This document shows positions 21,174-31,089 of a DNA stretch of 64,000 bases, piece by piece. A program made the translations under genes and the position numbers. The stretch covers positions 156,976-220,975 of the forward strand of contig CANKCB010000002.1 of NCBI GenBank assembly GCA_947480335.1, written 5' to 3'. This stretch comes from Gammaproteobacteria bacterium (lineage in GTDB: Bacteria > Pseudomonadota > Gammaproteobacteria > Eutrophobiales > Eutrophobiaceae). Position 1 is the first letter of the stretch, and every line of letters starts with the position of its first letter. The notes below the pieces were generated by a model. The model was not told where the DNA came from and searched no databases. It saw nothing but the letters and a program-made list of their open reading frames with translations.

Positions 21174-23621
21174 TTAATTACCCTGTTCCTTGTCCTGACT
21201 GGACATCGTTTCAAAGCGGGCAGGATTAATATCTGTTTTGTCCCGATCATTATCCTGTCTGTCTCTGCTTACTGGTGTTTCAACAGACTGAATTCTAACC
21301 GGTGCTTCTGGAGCCTGTACTACCGGCTGCCTTACATCCTGAACCGGACTGGCAGGTGTTTCAGTACGCACAGGTGCGAGTGCTGCCGGTTCATGAAACT
21401 GGGGTTCCTGTCTCTGTACCGGCTGGGTGGCTTCCGTCACGTTTTGGTGTATTGGTTGCGTTACCTGTACCGATGATTCCGAGGATGGGGGCATGACCTG
21501 TTCATTAACTGGAACATTCGCAACTTGCCCGGACGGAGCGGGTTGTGCGTTATCGTTTCTTTCCGGACGGTTGCCGCGATCCTGATCCGGTCTGCGATTA
21601 CGTTGTCCACCCTGACCCTGGGGTCGTGGGCCGCCTTGAGGATTATTTTTACGATTACGCTGGTTATTCTGGTTGTTCTGCCCGTTAGGATTGTTTGGAT
21701 TATTTCCTTCTGGAGCGGCCTTTTTCTGTTGCTGTGGTTGTTGACCCTGTGCTTTGGCCTGTTGTTGTGGACGATTGGCATTATTCCCGTCATTACGCGG
21801 GTTACGCTGCTGATTACGATCTCCACTACCGGACTTGCGGCGTCGGTTGTTACCACCCTGATTCTGGGCTGGACGATTATGCGCAGGCTGAGTATCAGCT
21901 GGTTTGTTTACCGAAGCTTGTGGGGCAGCCGGTTTGAACAATCCACCGAACAATCGGCTGAAAAATCCACCCTGTGCAACCGATTTATCTGCGACGGGTG
22001 CAGGCGATGGACGTTCATGAATGACATGTTGCACAGCCGGTGCTTCTTTTGGCGGAGCAGGTGTCTGGACAAACGTGGTAATGCTGTCCTGCGGTTTTTC
22101 TTCGCCCTTTAATTCATAACTGGGTTTCTTTGAGCTTAACTCGGCATCAGCCAGACGAACTCGCTGAACCTCAAAATGCGGTGTTTCCATATCCGGGTTT
22201 GGAACGATGATAACCTGTACGTCCACGCGTCGTTCAATATCGGTTATGGATTTTCGCTTCTCATTGAGCAAAAAGGTGGCCGTTTCCACTGGCAGTCTGG
22301 CAACGATTTTGGCAGTCATATCCTTAATCGCTTCTTCCTCAATAATTCTGAGGATGGAGAGTGCGAGTGATTCAACATTGCGTATCGTGCCATTGCCGCT
22401 GCAACGCGGACAGGTAAGATGACTCGATTCTCCCAGTGAGGGGCGCAAACGCTGTCTGGACATTTCCAGCAGACCAAATCGTGATATACGACCAACCTGA
22501 ACGCGGGCACGATCGATTTTCAATGCTTCCTTGAGCCGTTCCTCGACATCTCGCTGGTTGCGATTGTTCATCATATCGATAAAGTCAATTACGATGAGTC
22601 CGCCCAGATCGCGCAAGCGAAGTTGTCTGGCGATCTCATCCGAGGCTTCAAGGTTAGTGTTGAATGCTGTTTCTTCAATATCACCGCCAGCAGTTGAGCG
22701 TGCAGAATTGATGTCGATCGATATAAGCGCTTCGGTATGATCGATGCTGAGCGAACCGCCGGAGGGCAGTTTGACTTCACGGGAGAATGCACTCTCTATC
22801 TGGCCTTCAATCTGGTAACGATTGAACAAGGGATCGACTTCCTTGTACTGCTTTAATTTAAAGAGGTTTTGCGGCATCACCTGGGTCATAAACTCGACGG
22901 CACGGGCATGTACATCCTTGTCGTCTACCCAGATTTCAGCAATATCATTGCGCAAATAGTCGCGTATGGCACGGATCACCACATCGCTTTCCTGGTAAAT
23001 CAGGAAGGGAGCGGGGCGATCTTTGGAGGATTTATCAATGGCATCCCAGAGGCTGAGCAGATAATTCAGGTCCCATTGCAGTTCTTCGGTAACCTTGCCA
23101 ACACCAGCAGTACGCAGGATAAAGCCCATGCCTTCGGGTACTTGCAGCGAGCTCATCGCTTCCCTGGCTTCGGCACGGTCATTGCCTTCAATCTGTCTGG
23201 AAACACCACCAGCGCGTGGATTATTGGGCATCAAAACCAGATAACGGCCAGCCAGACTGACAAAGGTCGTCAATGCAGCACCTTTATTACCGCGCTCTTC
23301 CTTTTCGACCTGGACGATAAATTCCTGGCCTACCTTCAGCTTGTCCTTGATATTGATACGACCCTTGTTTTCTTCAGTCGTGTCTTCAAGTAACGGGTGG
23401 GCTATTTCCTTGAAAGGGAGAAATCCGTGACGTTCAGAACCGTAATCAACAAAGGCGGCTTCCAGACTTTGTTCAATGCGGACTACCCGGCATTTATAGA
23501 TGTTCGACTTTTTTTGTTCCCGCTTGGTCGACTCGATATCCAGATCATACAGACGCTGCCCGTCAACCAGGGCAACCCGCAACTCTTCCGGTTGAGTTGC
23601 GTTAATCAACATTCTTTTCAT
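21174..23621 (-). CDS. rne: Ribonuclease E
   Basis: RNase E is the main endonuclease of mRNA decay and of rRNA and tRNA processing, and scaffold of the degradosome. The N-terminal half (about residues 1-510) has the S1 domain (about 38-120), the catalytic domain with metal-binding aspartates in SIDIN (near 303) and LIVIDFIDM (near 346), and the zinc-link CPRC (near 404-407). A short amphipathic segment, [14 protein letters not shown] (about 550-563), resembles membrane segment A. The tail (about 565-815) is very rich in Asn, Gln, Arg and Pro and looks disordered. Total length is 815, shorter than E. coli (1061). A 372-base region upstream could hold a long autoregulatory leader. Confidence 0.96.
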   Translation of the reverse strand: MKRMLINATQPEELRVALVDGQRLYDLDIESTKREQKKSNIYKCRVVRIEQSLEAAFVDYGSERHGFLPFKEIAHPLLEDTTEENKGRINIKDKLKVGQEFIVQVEKEERGNKGAALTTFVSLAGRYLVLMPNNPRAGGVSRQIEGNDRAEAREAMSSLQVPEGMGFILRTAGVGKVTEELQWDLNYLLSLWDAIDKSSKDRPAPFLIYQESDVVIRAIRDYLRNDIAEIWVDDKDVHARAVEFMTQVMPQNLFKLKQYKEVDPLFNRYQIEGQIESAFSREVKLPSGGSLSIDHTEALISIDINSARSTAGGDIEETAFNTNLEASDEIARQLRLRDLGGLIVIDFIDMMNNRNQRDVEERLKEALKIDRARVQVGRISRFGLLEMSRQRLRPSLGESSHLTCPRCSGNGTIRNVESLALSILRIIEEEAIKDMTAKIVARLPVETATFLLNEKRKSITDIERRVDVQVIIVPNPDMETPHFEVQRVRLADAELSSKKPSYELKGEEKPQDSITTFVQTPAPPKEAPAVQHVIHERPSPAPVADKSVAQGGFFSRLFGGLFKPAAPQASVNKPADTQPAHNRPAQNQGGNNRRRKSGSGDRNQQRNPRNDGNNANRPQQQAKAQGQQPQQQKKAAPEGNNPNNPNGQNNQNNQRNRKNNPQGGPRPQGQGGQRNRRPDQDRGNRPERNDNAQPAPSGQVANVPVNEQVMPPSSESSVQVTQPIHQNVTEATQPVQRQEPQFHEPAALAPVRTETPASPVQDVRQPVVQAPEAPVRIQSVETPVSRDRQDNDRDKTDINPARFETMSSQDKEQGN

Positions 23622-23993
23622 TGTTATATCCTTTTAATATGCGTTTTTCGCCACTTTTCCAACTTTTGGGTCCGTTAATGATTAACGCGACCTGTGGCCT
23701 TGCCGTAGCAACGCAATGTAATTCTATTACCGGGTTTACCCCGGCCCCTGATTCCGCGACTTATCCTGAGCCAGACGGAATCGTTAATGTTAAGTTACTA
23801 TTACTTGCGTTCGGGCAGCTCTCTGGGTGGAGGGACAGCAAGGTGGGATTGATACATCACATTTCCCCTGACTGTATTGTTTTGCCTGCTCCAGACCAGC
23901 AGATGAGCACATTTTTCACAGATACCGAACAATCCCGGGCAAGATCCTCTTTGCCTGGGAGCGGTAATATATCAATGTTGTTATACTGCATCA
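23622..23993. promoter_or_regulatory. Shared upstream region of rne and rluC with hairpins
   Basis: This 372-base stretch separates the divergent rne and rluC and contains no convincing gene. It holds the hairpin CGTTAA-TGA-TTAACG (23673-23687), about 50 bases before the rne start, and CCGGG-TTTAC-CCCGG (23730-23744). A second CGTTAATG copy occurs near 23784. In E. coli the rne leader (about 360 bases) folds into hairpins that RNase E itself cuts, so similar feedback is plausible here. TATACT at 23982-23987 could be a -10 box for a nearly leaderless rluC mRNA, but no -35 box matches. Confidence 0.45.
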
Positions 23994-24977
23994 ATGGAAA
24001 GTCGATCAGATACCCCGGAAATTCAGAATAAGCGTCTGCCAGTCAGGCATATCAAAGTCAGTGTCGAGCAGTCGGGCAGGCGTATTGATAACTTTCTGAC
24101 CAGTGAATTGGGAGATATACCCAAGTCGAGGATCTATCAGATGCTCAGAAAGGGCGAAGTCAGGGTCGATGGCAAACGGATTCGTCAGGATTATCGTTTG
24201 CAACAGGGTGAGGAAGTCAGAATACCGCCAGTTTCAGTCAGGGAGAAAGTTGCGCCTGCCGTACCAAGGGATTATTTGCTCGATATGATACGTGACTGTG
24301 TTATTTACGAAGATCATAACCTGATTGCTATCAACAAACCTTCCGGTCTGGTCGTACATGGCGGGAGTGGACGGAGTTTTGGGGTCATCGAATTATTACG
24401 AATTTTGCGCAAATCCGAAGCTGAAGGTTTGCAATTGGCACACAGACTGGATCGTGAAACCTCGGGCGTATTGCTGCTGACCAAAAACCTGCCGTATCTG
24501 ACTGCACTCCAGCAATGTTTCAAGACTGGAACCATGAAAAAACAGTATCTGACATTACTAAAGGGTCGATTGTCCGGTAGCCCGGTCATGGTGAACAAAC
24601 CGTTGGAACGCAGTGTGATACGTTCCGGCGAACGCCTGAGCGGGGTCAATGAACAGGGAAAGCACGCCAATACAGAATTTCGGATGCAAAGGGTTATCAA
24701 GGACGCCTGTCTGGCTGATGTGATCATTCAGACCGGACGGACCCACCAGATACGTGTTCATGCGGCTTCAATTGGGCATCCGGTTGCAGGGGATGATAAA
24801 TACGGTGACCGGGAGTTCAATCGCAAGATCGCCCGGGCTGGGCTCAAACATCTGTTTCTGCATGCAGCCAGCATCCGTCTTCCTGCCTTGTCTGGCAGCA
24901 AGGCATTGACCATTGATGCGCCACTGCCGCGTGAGCTGACCGACTTTATTCGAACCTACGAAAAATCCGAAAGTTAG
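23994..24977 (+). CDS. rluC: 23S rRNA pseudouridine synthase RluC
   Basis: RluC converts uridines 955, 2504 and 2580 of 23S rRNA to pseudouridine (E. coli numbering). The 327 residues hold an N-terminal S4 RNA-binding domain (about 20-80, GRRIDNFL to VRVDGKRI) and the RluA-type catalytic domain (about 95-310). The catalytic Asp lies in AHRLDRETSG and the closing motif GRTHQIRVH is present. The placement opposite rne is conserved in gammaproteobacteria, which separates it from RluD and RluA. The next gene begins one base after its stop. Confidence 0.94.
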   Translation: MESRSDTPEIQNKRLPVRHIKVSVEQSGRRIDNFLTSELGDIPKSRIYQMLRKGEVRVDGKRIRQDYRLQQGEEVRIPPVSVREKVAPAVPRDYLLDMIRDCVIYEDHNLIAINKPSGLVVHGGSGRSFGVIELLRILRKSEAEGLQLAHRLDRETSGVLLLTKNLPYLTALQQCFKTGTMKKQYLTLLKGRLSGSPVMVNKPLERSVIRSGERLSGVNEQGKHANTEFRMQRVIKDACLADVIIQTGRTHQIRVHAASIGHPVAGDDKYGDREFNRKIARAGLKHLFLHAASIRLPALSGSKALTIDAPLPRELTDFIRTYEKSES

Positions 24978-24978
24978 T

Positions 24979-25635
24979 ATGAAGCAGTTTGGTTTACTGG
25001 TGTTTGACTGGGACGGCACGGTGGCTGACTCATTACACCATATAGTATGGGCCATGCAGGCGGCTATTATAGAAGTTGGTCTGCCCGTGCGTACCAGGGA
25101 ACAAATTCTGGCCATTATCGGTCTGGGTATGCACGAAGCGGCTTTGGAACTCTATCCAGACGCTGACTCGGCCACACGACGACAAATGGTGCAGAGTTAT
25201 GGCCAGTATTATCTGCAGGCAACTACCGGAAATACCGTGTTGTTTGCCGATGCCAGGGCTACATTGGAGAGATTGCAAGAGCAGGGATATGTGCTGGCGG
25301 TTGCAACAGGTAAAAGTCGACGCGGGCTGGATCGGGCCTTTGCTGAAACGGGCGTGAAACACTATTTTCAGGCAAGTCGATGTGCAGATGAAACGGTTTC
25401 CAAGCCGCATCCGCAAATGCTGATTGAATTGATGCAAACACTGGATATCCCTGCTGAACAAACCCTGATGATTGGTGACAGTCATTATGATTTACTAATG
25501 GCTACCAATGCCGGCGTGTCGTCGGTGGCGGTGAATTATGGCGCCCAGCCAGCGTCCAGATTACTTGAATATCATCCATTAACGACACTGAATCGTCTGG
25601 GTGAATTGCCACTGTGGCTTAACAACCTATCGTAA
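24979..25635 (+). CDS. HAD-family phosphatase, phosphoglycolate phosphatase-like
   Basis: The 218 residues form a complete HAD hydrolase. The nucleophile motif FDWDGTVADS holds Asp10 and Asp12. A helical cap follows (about 18-85). Motif II ATGKSRRG lies near 111-118, a Lys in SKPHPQM near 139 and the acidic motif IGDSHYDLLMA near 158. Members of this type next to rluC are usually annotated as Gph-like or 5'-nucleotidase-like. The substrate cannot be read from the sequence. It lies between rluC and sppA, probably in one operon. Confidence 0.88.
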   Translation: MKQFGLLVFDWDGTVADSLHHIVWAMQAAIIEVGLPVRTREQILAIIGLGMHEAALELYPDADSATRRQMVQSYGQYYLQATTGNTVLFADARATLERLQEQGYVLAVATGKSRRGLDRAFAETGVKHYFQASRCADETVSKPHPQMLIELMQTLDIPAEQTLMIGDSHYDLLMATNAGVSSVAVNYGAQPASRLLEYHPLTTLNRLGELPLWLNNLS

Positions 25636-25645
25636 GAGGAACGCA

Positions 25646-26617
25646 ATGATGACTGAACAGAAACAGACTGATTCCGGCCAGACTCAAGCCGGATTTGAAC
25701 AGACCTTGACGTCTGCAATTGCGCGGGAGTTTCTGAAGGAACAACGACGCAGCCGACGCTGGAGTATATTTTTTAAATTGTTGTTTGCCTGTTATTTACT
25801 CGGATTTTTTGCCATTTATCTGTCCCAAAATAGCGGTTTTAATCCTACCGGTATGGGAGGTGACAAGCATACGGCATTGATCGATATCAGTGGGGCCATT
25901 GGTGCAGATACCGATGCCAGCGCCGACAACATCATTTCCGGGATTCGTGCTGCATACGAGAACGAGAAAACGGCTGGTATCATCCTGCGAATCAATAGTC
26001 CGGGTGGAAGTCCGGTTCAAGCTGGCTACGTGAACGATGAAATCTATCGTTTGCGCGCCTTACACCCGAATATTCCTGTCTATGCGGTGATTAGTGATAT
26101 TTGTGCTTCGGGCGGCTACTACATTGCCAGTGCGGCTGAAAATATCTATGCAGATAAGGCCAGTCTGGTCGGTTCTATCGGTGTCATTATGTCCGGATTC
26201 GGTTTTGTTGATACGATCCAGAAACTCGGTATTGAACGACGGGTCAGGCATGCCGGTGAAAACAAGTCCTTCATGGATCCATTTGTACCCCTGAAAGAGG
26301 ACGAAGTAGCGCATGTCGATATGATGCTGAATGACATCTATGAGCAATTCAAGGCTGTCGTGATCAAGGGGCGCGGTGAACGACTGAAAGTCGATGATAA
26401 AATTTTCAGTGGGCTTATCTGGACGGGGGACAAGGCCATCCAGCTCGGTCTGGTCGATGCACTGGGCAGTTCCAGCCAAGTCGCACGCGACATTATTGGT
26501 GCTGAGAATATTGTTAACTTTACCTATAAACCCGGTTATCTGGACAAGTTCGCTGGTAGCCTGGGTGCCAGTGTGGCTCAGAAGCTACTTGACAGTATAA
26601 ATATTAAACTAAATTAA
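25646..26617 (+). CDS. sppA: Signal peptide peptidase SppA (short, S49 family)
   Basis: SppA digests leftover signal peptides at the inner membrane. I chose the ATG at 25646 (AGAGGA 6 bases upstream), giving 323 residues. A longer frame opens at 25601 inside the previous gene. One membrane helix (about 37-57) precedes the S49 domain. The catalytic Ser155 is in CASGGYY and the catalytic Lys207 in ENKSFMDPF. The 52-residue spacing equals that of the short Bacillus enzyme, so this is the single-domain type, not the 67-kDa E. coli form. The gene is convergent with the Maf gene. Confidence 0.93.
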   Translation: MMTEQKQTDSGQTQAGFEQTLTSAIAREFLKEQRRSRRWSIFFKLLFACYLLGFFAIYLSQNSGFNPTGMGGDKHTALIDISGAIGADTDASADNIISGIRAAYENEKTAGIILRINSPGGSPVQAGYVNDEIYRLRALHPNIPVYAVISDICASGGYYIASAAENIYADKASLVGSIGVIMSGFGFVDTIQKLGIERRVRHAGENKSFMDPFVPLKEDEVAHVDMMLNDIYEQFKAVVIKGRGERLKVDDKIFSGLIWTGDKAIQLGLVDALGSSSQVARDIIGAENIVNFTYKPGYLDKFAGSLGASVAQKLLDSINIKLN

Positions 26618-26645
26618 TAAGATACAGTAAATGTTTAAAGTATTT

Positions 26646-27233
26646 TCAAGGAAGTTGCAAGTGCATCTGGCGCAGCATTTCGGATAGACGAATCAAGGGC
26701 AAACCAATTAACGCCGTTGGATCATCACCTTGCATATTCTGGATCAGGGTAATGCCTAATTGTTCTGACTTGAAGCTGCCAGCGCAATCAAAAGGTGCCT
26801 CTTTATCAAGATAGCGTTCAATTTCGGCGTCGGTATAGGCACGAAACAAGACCGGAAAGATAACGATATCCGTCAGACTCTGGCCGGATTGGGCATTTAC
26901 AACACAAAGTCCTGTGATAAAAAGGACGGTTTTTCCGCGCATAAGCTGTAGTTGTTTTACCGCATTTTCACGGTTACCTGGTTTGCCCAGCAGGCGGCTT
27001 CCCAGGCTGGCTACTTGATCAGAACCGATAATCAGGCTATCAGGCTGTGTTTTTGCAATCTGTAATGCCTTACTGGTAGCCAGTCTGGTAACCAACTGTT
27101 CTGGCAACTCACCGGGATGGGGTGTTTCGTCAATATTCGGGCTGATACAATCAAATTCCAGTTGTAACCGCCTTAACAGGGCTTGTCGATAGACAGAGGA
27201 TGACGCGAGGATGATTTTTGGATTATTTGACAT
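26646..27233 (-). CDS. Maf-family nucleotide pyrophosphatase (YceF type)
   Basis: Maf proteins hydrolyse noncanonical nucleoside triphosphates such as m7GTP (YceF subgroup) to monophosphates. The 195 residues start with the family motif ILASSSVYRQALLRRL (about 8-23), then DETPHPGE, the catalytic region SLIIGSDQVA (about 65-74), and GLPLIRLSEML near the C-terminus. The position opposite yceD-rpmF is that of yceF in E. coli, which supports the m7GTP subgroup over YhdE. The gene is divergent from yceD with about 100 bases between the starts. Confidence 0.92.
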   Translation of the reverse strand: MSNNPKIILASSSVYRQALLRRLQLEFDCISPNIDETPHPGELPEQLVTRLATSKALQIAKTQPDSLIIGSDQVASLGSRLLGKPGNRENAVKQLQLMRGKTVLFITGLCVVNAQSGQSLTDIVIFPVLFRAYTDAEIERYLDKEAPFDCAGSFKSEQLGITLIQNMQGDDPTALIGLPLIRLSEMLRQMHLQLP

Positions 27234-27334
27234 CGAAACATGATCGCAAGCTGTAAAATACTGTCAAGTCAATAGTTTAAAACCAGCCGAATTCTTTGAC
27301 AGCTATAGTCTGTATAGCTAAACTTCACCGCCTG

Positions 27335-27832
27335 ATGTCTCCCGAGATACCATTAATAGTAGAACCTGCGAGGCTTGCAGCATCCGGTGAGCACCTGAAA
27401 GGTCAGTTACGGCTGACGGATCTGGAGCGGGTGAGCGATCTGATACTGAACCGTGATGGGACAGTAAAGTTCGACCTGACGTTCATGAAGGATGATCAGG
27501 GTATGGTAAACATAATTGGCCAATTGTCTGCACAGTTGACCGTACGTTGCCAGCGCTGTCTGAACGGAATGCCGATACAGGTAAACAGTCCGATACACGT
27601 GGGTGTAGTGGATAGTCCGGCTCAGATAACCGAATTGCCGGATGTGCTGGAGCCTGTTGTAGCTGAAGAACACAAGATTTCAATTATCAGTTTGATTGAA
27701 GAGGAGTTATTGCTGGCAATGCCTCTGTCACCATTGCATGAGCCGGACGAATGTTCGGCAACGAAGCTGATCGACGAACTTGCCGTAAAAAAAGCCAGTC
27801 CGTTTGCAGTTTTAAAAGATTTAAAAAAATAG
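27335..27832 (+). CDS. yceD: YceD family protein (DUF177), 23S rRNA accumulation protein
   Basis: YceD proteins are small and co-transcribed with rpmF, and E. coli YceD affects 23S rRNA accumulation. The ATG at 27335 gives MSPEIPLIVEPARLA (165 residues). A TTG 39 bases upstream is less likely. The family features are the CQRCL cysteine pair (near residues 76-80), a string of acidic residues, and the C-terminal NPFAVLK-like SPFAVLKDLKK. The molecular activity is not known. rpmF starts 31 bases downstream, with an AGAGG before its ATG. Confidence 0.92.
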   Translation: MSPEIPLIVEPARLAASGEHLKGQLRLTDLERVSDLILNRDGTVKFDLTFMKDDQGMVNIIGQLSAQLTVRCQRCLNGMPIQVNSPIHVGVVDSPAQITELPDVLEPVVAEEHKISIISLIEEELLLAMPLSPLHEPDECSATKLIDELAVKKASPFAVLKDLKK

Positions 27833-27863
27833 TAAACAATAATTTTCACAAGAGGTTAATGCC

Positions 27864-28049
27864 ATGGCCGTACAAAAATCTAAAAAATCAACTTCCAGAA
27901 GAGGGATGCGTCGTGCGCATGATGCACTGACTTCGCCCGAACTTTCTGTCGAGCCGACAACCGGTGCAATACACAGACGTCACCATATCAGTGCAGATGG
28001 TTACTATCGTGGCCGCAAGGTAATCGAGACCAAGGAAGAGACCGAATAA
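27864..28049 (+). CDS. rpmF: 50S ribosomal protein L32
   Basis: This is a 61-residue basic protein of the large ribosomal subunit. It begins [19 protein letters not shown], the standard L32 start, and contains [17 protein letters not shown]. It lacks the zinc-binding cysteine pairs of L32 in many other bacteria, as expected in gammaproteobacteria. It lies in the conserved order yceD-rpmF-plsX-fabH. AGAGG lies 9 bases before the ATG. Confidence 0.98.
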   Translation: MAVQKSKKSTSRRGMRRAHDALTSPELSVEPTTGAIHRRHHISADGYYRGRKVIETKEETE

Positions 28050-28141
28050 TCTCCGGGCAGGTTTGAAATTTCATACTTCTACGACATCTTTAATAAGGTG
28101 TCACCTTCCTACCAGATATACGGATACCGGGCAGACTAAAC

Positions 28142-29167
28142 TTGGTTGACCGTATTGCCATTGATGCTATGGGCGGCGATTTTGGCCCGTCCGAAATCGT
28201 TCCTGCGACAGCATATGTTCTCGCCAGACATGAAAACCTGCAGTTGATACTGGTTGGTCAGGAAGATCGTCTGCGTCAGGAACTGGCAAAATTGAATTTG
28301 CAGGAATCGGATCGTTTACAAATCAGACATGCTCCTGAAGTGGTAGAAATGGACGAGCTTCCGTCTCTGGCCTTGCGCAACAAGAAACAGTCCTCGATGC
28401 GTATCGCCATTGATATGGTCAAGGAACATCAGGCAGATGCCTGCGTCAGTGCCGGCAACACCGGTGCGTTAATGGCGATTTCCCGTTACGTGCTGAAAAT
28501 GTTACCGGGTATTGATCGTCCGGCCATCTGCTCTACCATGCCGGGGATGGGAGGACACACACACTTGTTGGATCTGGGTGCGAATATCAATACCAGTTCT
28601 GAACAATTGTTTCAGTTTGCCGTGATGGGATCTGAATTGACCAGCGCGGTTGAAAATATCGAGAGCCCTACGGTCGGTCTGTTAAACGTGGGTTCTGAAG
28701 AAACCAAAGGTGACGACAGGATTAAACAGGCGGCAGTGCTGTTATCAAACAGTCATCTGAACTACATCGGCTTTGTTGAAGGTACAGACATCTATACCGG
28801 CAAGGTGGATGTCATTGTGACAGACGGTTTTACCGGTAATGTGGCATTGAAAGCCAGCGAAGGCGTGGCCAAGATGATTGGCTATCATGTCAAAAATGAG
28901 TTTTCCTGTTCCATCTATAGCAAGCTCTCGGCATTGATTACCATGCCGATTCTGAAACGAATCCAGAACCGGATTGATCCGCGCAAATACAATGGTGCCA
29001 GTCTGCTGGGACTTAAGGGGATTGTGATCAAGAGTCATGGCGGTGCCGATCGGGTTTCGTTTGCAACGGCATTGGAAGAAGCAATCAAGGAAGTGGATAT
29101 GGACGTACCGGAAAGAATTTCACGTCGGCTTGAACGACTGCAAATGAACGGTGCAGTGGGCTTATGA
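28142..29167 (+). CDS. plsX: Phosphate acyltransferase PlsX
   Basis: PlsX makes acyl-phosphate from acyl-ACP for the PlsY route to lysophosphatidate, linking fatty acid and phospholipid synthesis. The 341 residues begin with the family signature IAIDAMGGDFGP and contain NTGALMA (about 100-110) and GFTGNVALKASEGVAKM (about 225-242). The only fitting start is TTG at 28142, directly before VDRIAIDAMGG. No ATG exists upstream in a useful position, and the ATG inside MGGD would remove the signature. It overlaps fabH by 4 bases. Confidence 0.96.
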   Translation: MVDRIAIDAMGGDFGPSEIVPATAYVLARHENLQLILVGQEDRLRQELAKLNLQESDRLQIRHAPEVVEMDELPSLALRNKKQSSMRIAIDMVKEHQADACVSAGNTGALMAISRYVLKMLPGIDRPAICSTMPGMGGHTHLLDLGANINTSSEQLFQFAVMGSELTSAVENIESPTVGLLNVGSEETKGDDRIKQAAVLLSNSHLNYIGFVEGTDIYTGKVDVIVTDGFTGNVALKASEGVAKMIGYHVKNEFSCSIYSKLSALITMPILKRIQNRIDPRKYNGASLLGLKGIVIKSHGGADRVSFATALEEAIKEVDMDVPERISRRLERLQMNGAVGL

Positions 29168-30120
29168 TCTACTCCCGAATCACTGGTACCGGGTCCTATC
29201 TGCCTGAACGGATTATGCCCAACTCTGAATTGACGACCATGGTCGATACTTCAGATGAATGGATACAATCGCGTACAGGAATCAAGCAACGCCATATCGC
29301 CAGGGCAGATGAATCTACCTGTGATATGGGCGCTGTTGCAGCCACACGGGCATTACAATCGGCAGGGTTAGAGCCAAACCAGTTGGATCTGGTGTTGTTT
29401 GCTACTTCCACGCCGGATCAGATTTTTCCAAGCACGGCCTGTTTGTTACAACGCCAGCTGGAAATTACCAATGGTTGTCCAGCATTTGATGTGCAGGCTG
29501 TTTGTTCCGGTTTTGTATATGGACTGACCATTGCCGATAAATTCATCAAGTCTGGAAGTGCAAAAAATGTGTTGTTGATCGGTGCTGATTGTCTTTCCAA
29601 GATTGTCGACTGGACAGATCGAAGCACCTGCGTCCTGTTTGGAGATGGTGCCGGTGCAGTCGTTTTGCAGGCTTCAACTGAGCCGGGCGTTTATTCGACG
29701 GTTCTGCATGCGAATGGTGCCTATGCCAATATGCTGGAAGTTCCCTGTGGTGTTTCCAAACCGGGCGAGGAGCGTTTTATCAAAATGCAGGGCAGTGATG
29801 TATTCAAGTTTGCTGTCGCTGCGATGGATGAACTGGTTGAGGAAGTGCTGGTTACTTCAGCAATGCAAAAATCTGATCTGGATTGGCTGATACCCCATCA
29901 GGCCAATCAGCGCATCATTACCGCTACGGCAAAAAAACTGAACATGCCTATGAGCAAGGTCATCATGACGGTAGAGGAACACGGGAATACTTCTGCCGCG
30001 TCCATCCCGCTGGCGATGGATACCGGAATTCGTGACGGCCGAGTCAAACCAGGTCAATTACTATTGTTGGAAGCGATAGGCGGCGGATTTGCCTGGGGCG
30101 CGGTGCTGGTCCGCTACTAG
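29164..30120 (+). CDS. fabH: Beta-ketoacyl-ACP synthase III (FabH)
   Basis: FabH starts fatty acid synthesis by condensing acetyl-CoA with malonyl-ACP. The 318 residues contain the catalytic triad Cys114 (VQAVCSGF), His245 (IPHQANQRI) and Asn275 (EHGNTSAAS). These positions fit the E. coli enzyme (112, 244, 274) almost exactly. The ATG overlaps the plsX stop (ATGA). It is followed after 15 bases by fabD, with AAGGAGAG as Shine-Dalgarno. Confidence 0.97.
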   Translation: MIYSRITGTGSYLPERIMPNSELTTMVDTSDEWIQSRTGIKQRHIARADESTCDMGAVAATRALQSAGLEPNQLDLVLFATSTPDQIFPSTACLLQRQLEITNGCPAFDVQAVCSGFVYGLTIADKFIKSGSAKNVLLIGADCLSKIVDWTDRSTCVLFGDGAGAVVLQASTEPGVYSTVLHANGAYANMLEVPCGVSKPGEERFIKMQGSDVFKFAVAAMDELVEEVLVTSAMQKSDLDWLIPHQANQRIITATAKKLNMPMSKVIMTVEEHGNTSAASIPLAMDTGIRDGRVKPGQLLLLEAIGGGFAWGAVLVRY

Positions 30121-30135
30121 ACAAGGAGAGTTGAT

Positions 30136-31089
30136 ATGCAAAATAGTCATGCCGAAAAATTTGCGTTTGTTTTTCCCGGTCAGGGGTCACAGTCTGTCGG
30201 AATGCTGAAGGATTATGTCTCTGCCTATCCCGTTGTTAATGCCACATTTGAACAGGCATCTTCCATACTCGGTTATGATTTATGGTCACTGGTCCAGAAC
30301 GGTCCAGAAGTTGATTTAAACCATACCGAGATTACCCAACCAGCATTGTTGACGGCCGGAGTAGCTATCTGGAAAGTCTGGCAACTATGTGGAGGCCAGA
30401 ATCCGGATTTTTTGGCAGGTCATAGCCTCGGCGAATATACCGCACTGGTGTGTTCCGGAGTGCTACGGTTTGAAGATGCGGTAACCCTGGTACGGGATCG
30501 AGGTAAGTACATGCAGGAATCCGTTCCGTCCGGTGCCGGAGCAATGGCCGCCATTATCGGGCTCGATAGCGCCAGAATCGAACAGTTGTGTCTTGAAGCG
30601 GCCATTGGAGGAATCGTCTCGGCCGCCAATTATAATTCGCCTGAACAAACTGTGATAGCCGGAGAAGTTGAGGCTGTTACTCGCGCCAATGAGTTATGCA
30701 AGGCCGCCGGTGCGAAACGAGCGTTACTGCTACCTGTCAGCGTACCATCCCATTGTCTGTTGATGAAAGCAGCCGCAGAGCGGCTTGAGCTCAGATTAAA
30801 TGACATTGCATTTAACCCGCCTGGGATACCTGTGCTGCAAAATATTGATGCCCAGGCACGTGAGTCGGCTGATGCAATCAAGGCGGCATTGGTTAAACAA
30901 TTGCATCAACCAGTACGCTGGGTGGATACTATTAACAGGCTGGGTGAATTACAATGCCGAACCATTATTGAAACCGGCCCTGGCAAAGTGTTAACCGGAT
31001 TAATTAAACGTATTAACAAGGACATCAACACCGTCTCGATTACGGACATAAACAGCCTGGAACAAACTGTAAAGCAAATGCAGAAATGA
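30136..31089 (+). CDS. fabD: Malonyl-CoA:ACP transacylase (FabD)
   Basis: FabD loads malonyl groups onto acyl carrier protein. The 317 residues show the oxyanion motif FPGQGSQSVGM (about 14-24), the nucleophile Ser97 in GHSLGEYTAL, and the catalytic His206 in PVSVPSHCLLM. A perfect AAGGAGAG lies about 9 bases before the ATG. The stop overlaps fabG by 4 bases, so the two are likely made in equal amounts. Confidence 0.97.
   Translation: MQNSHAEKFAFVFPGQGSQSVGMLKDYVSAYPVVNATFEQASSILGYDLWSLVQNGPEVDLNHTEITQPALLTAGVAIWKVWQLCGGQNPDFLAGHSLGEYTALVCSGVLRFEDAVTLVRDRGKYMQESVPSGAGAMAAIIGLDSARIEQLCLEAAIGGIVSAANYNSPEQTVIAGEVEAVTRANELCKAAGAKRALLLPVSVPSHCLLMKAAAERLELRLNDIAFNPPGIPVLQNIDAQARESADAIKAALVKQLHQPVRWVDTINRLGELQCRTIIETGPGKVLTGLIKRINKDINTVSITDINSLEQTVKQMQK

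Noticed and set aside
21525-22112. A 195-codon, very hydrophobic plus-strand frame opposite the end of rne
   Set aside because: It is the exact antisense of the Asn/Gln/Arg-rich RNase E tail, whose codons read as Leu/Val/Ile on the other strand. It has no ribosome binding site and no family similarity.
23621-24031. A 136-codon plus-strand frame between rne and rluC
   Set aside because: It overlaps the start of rluC in another frame, has no recognisable domain or Shine-Dalgarno sequence, and lies in a region better explained as leader and promoter DNA.
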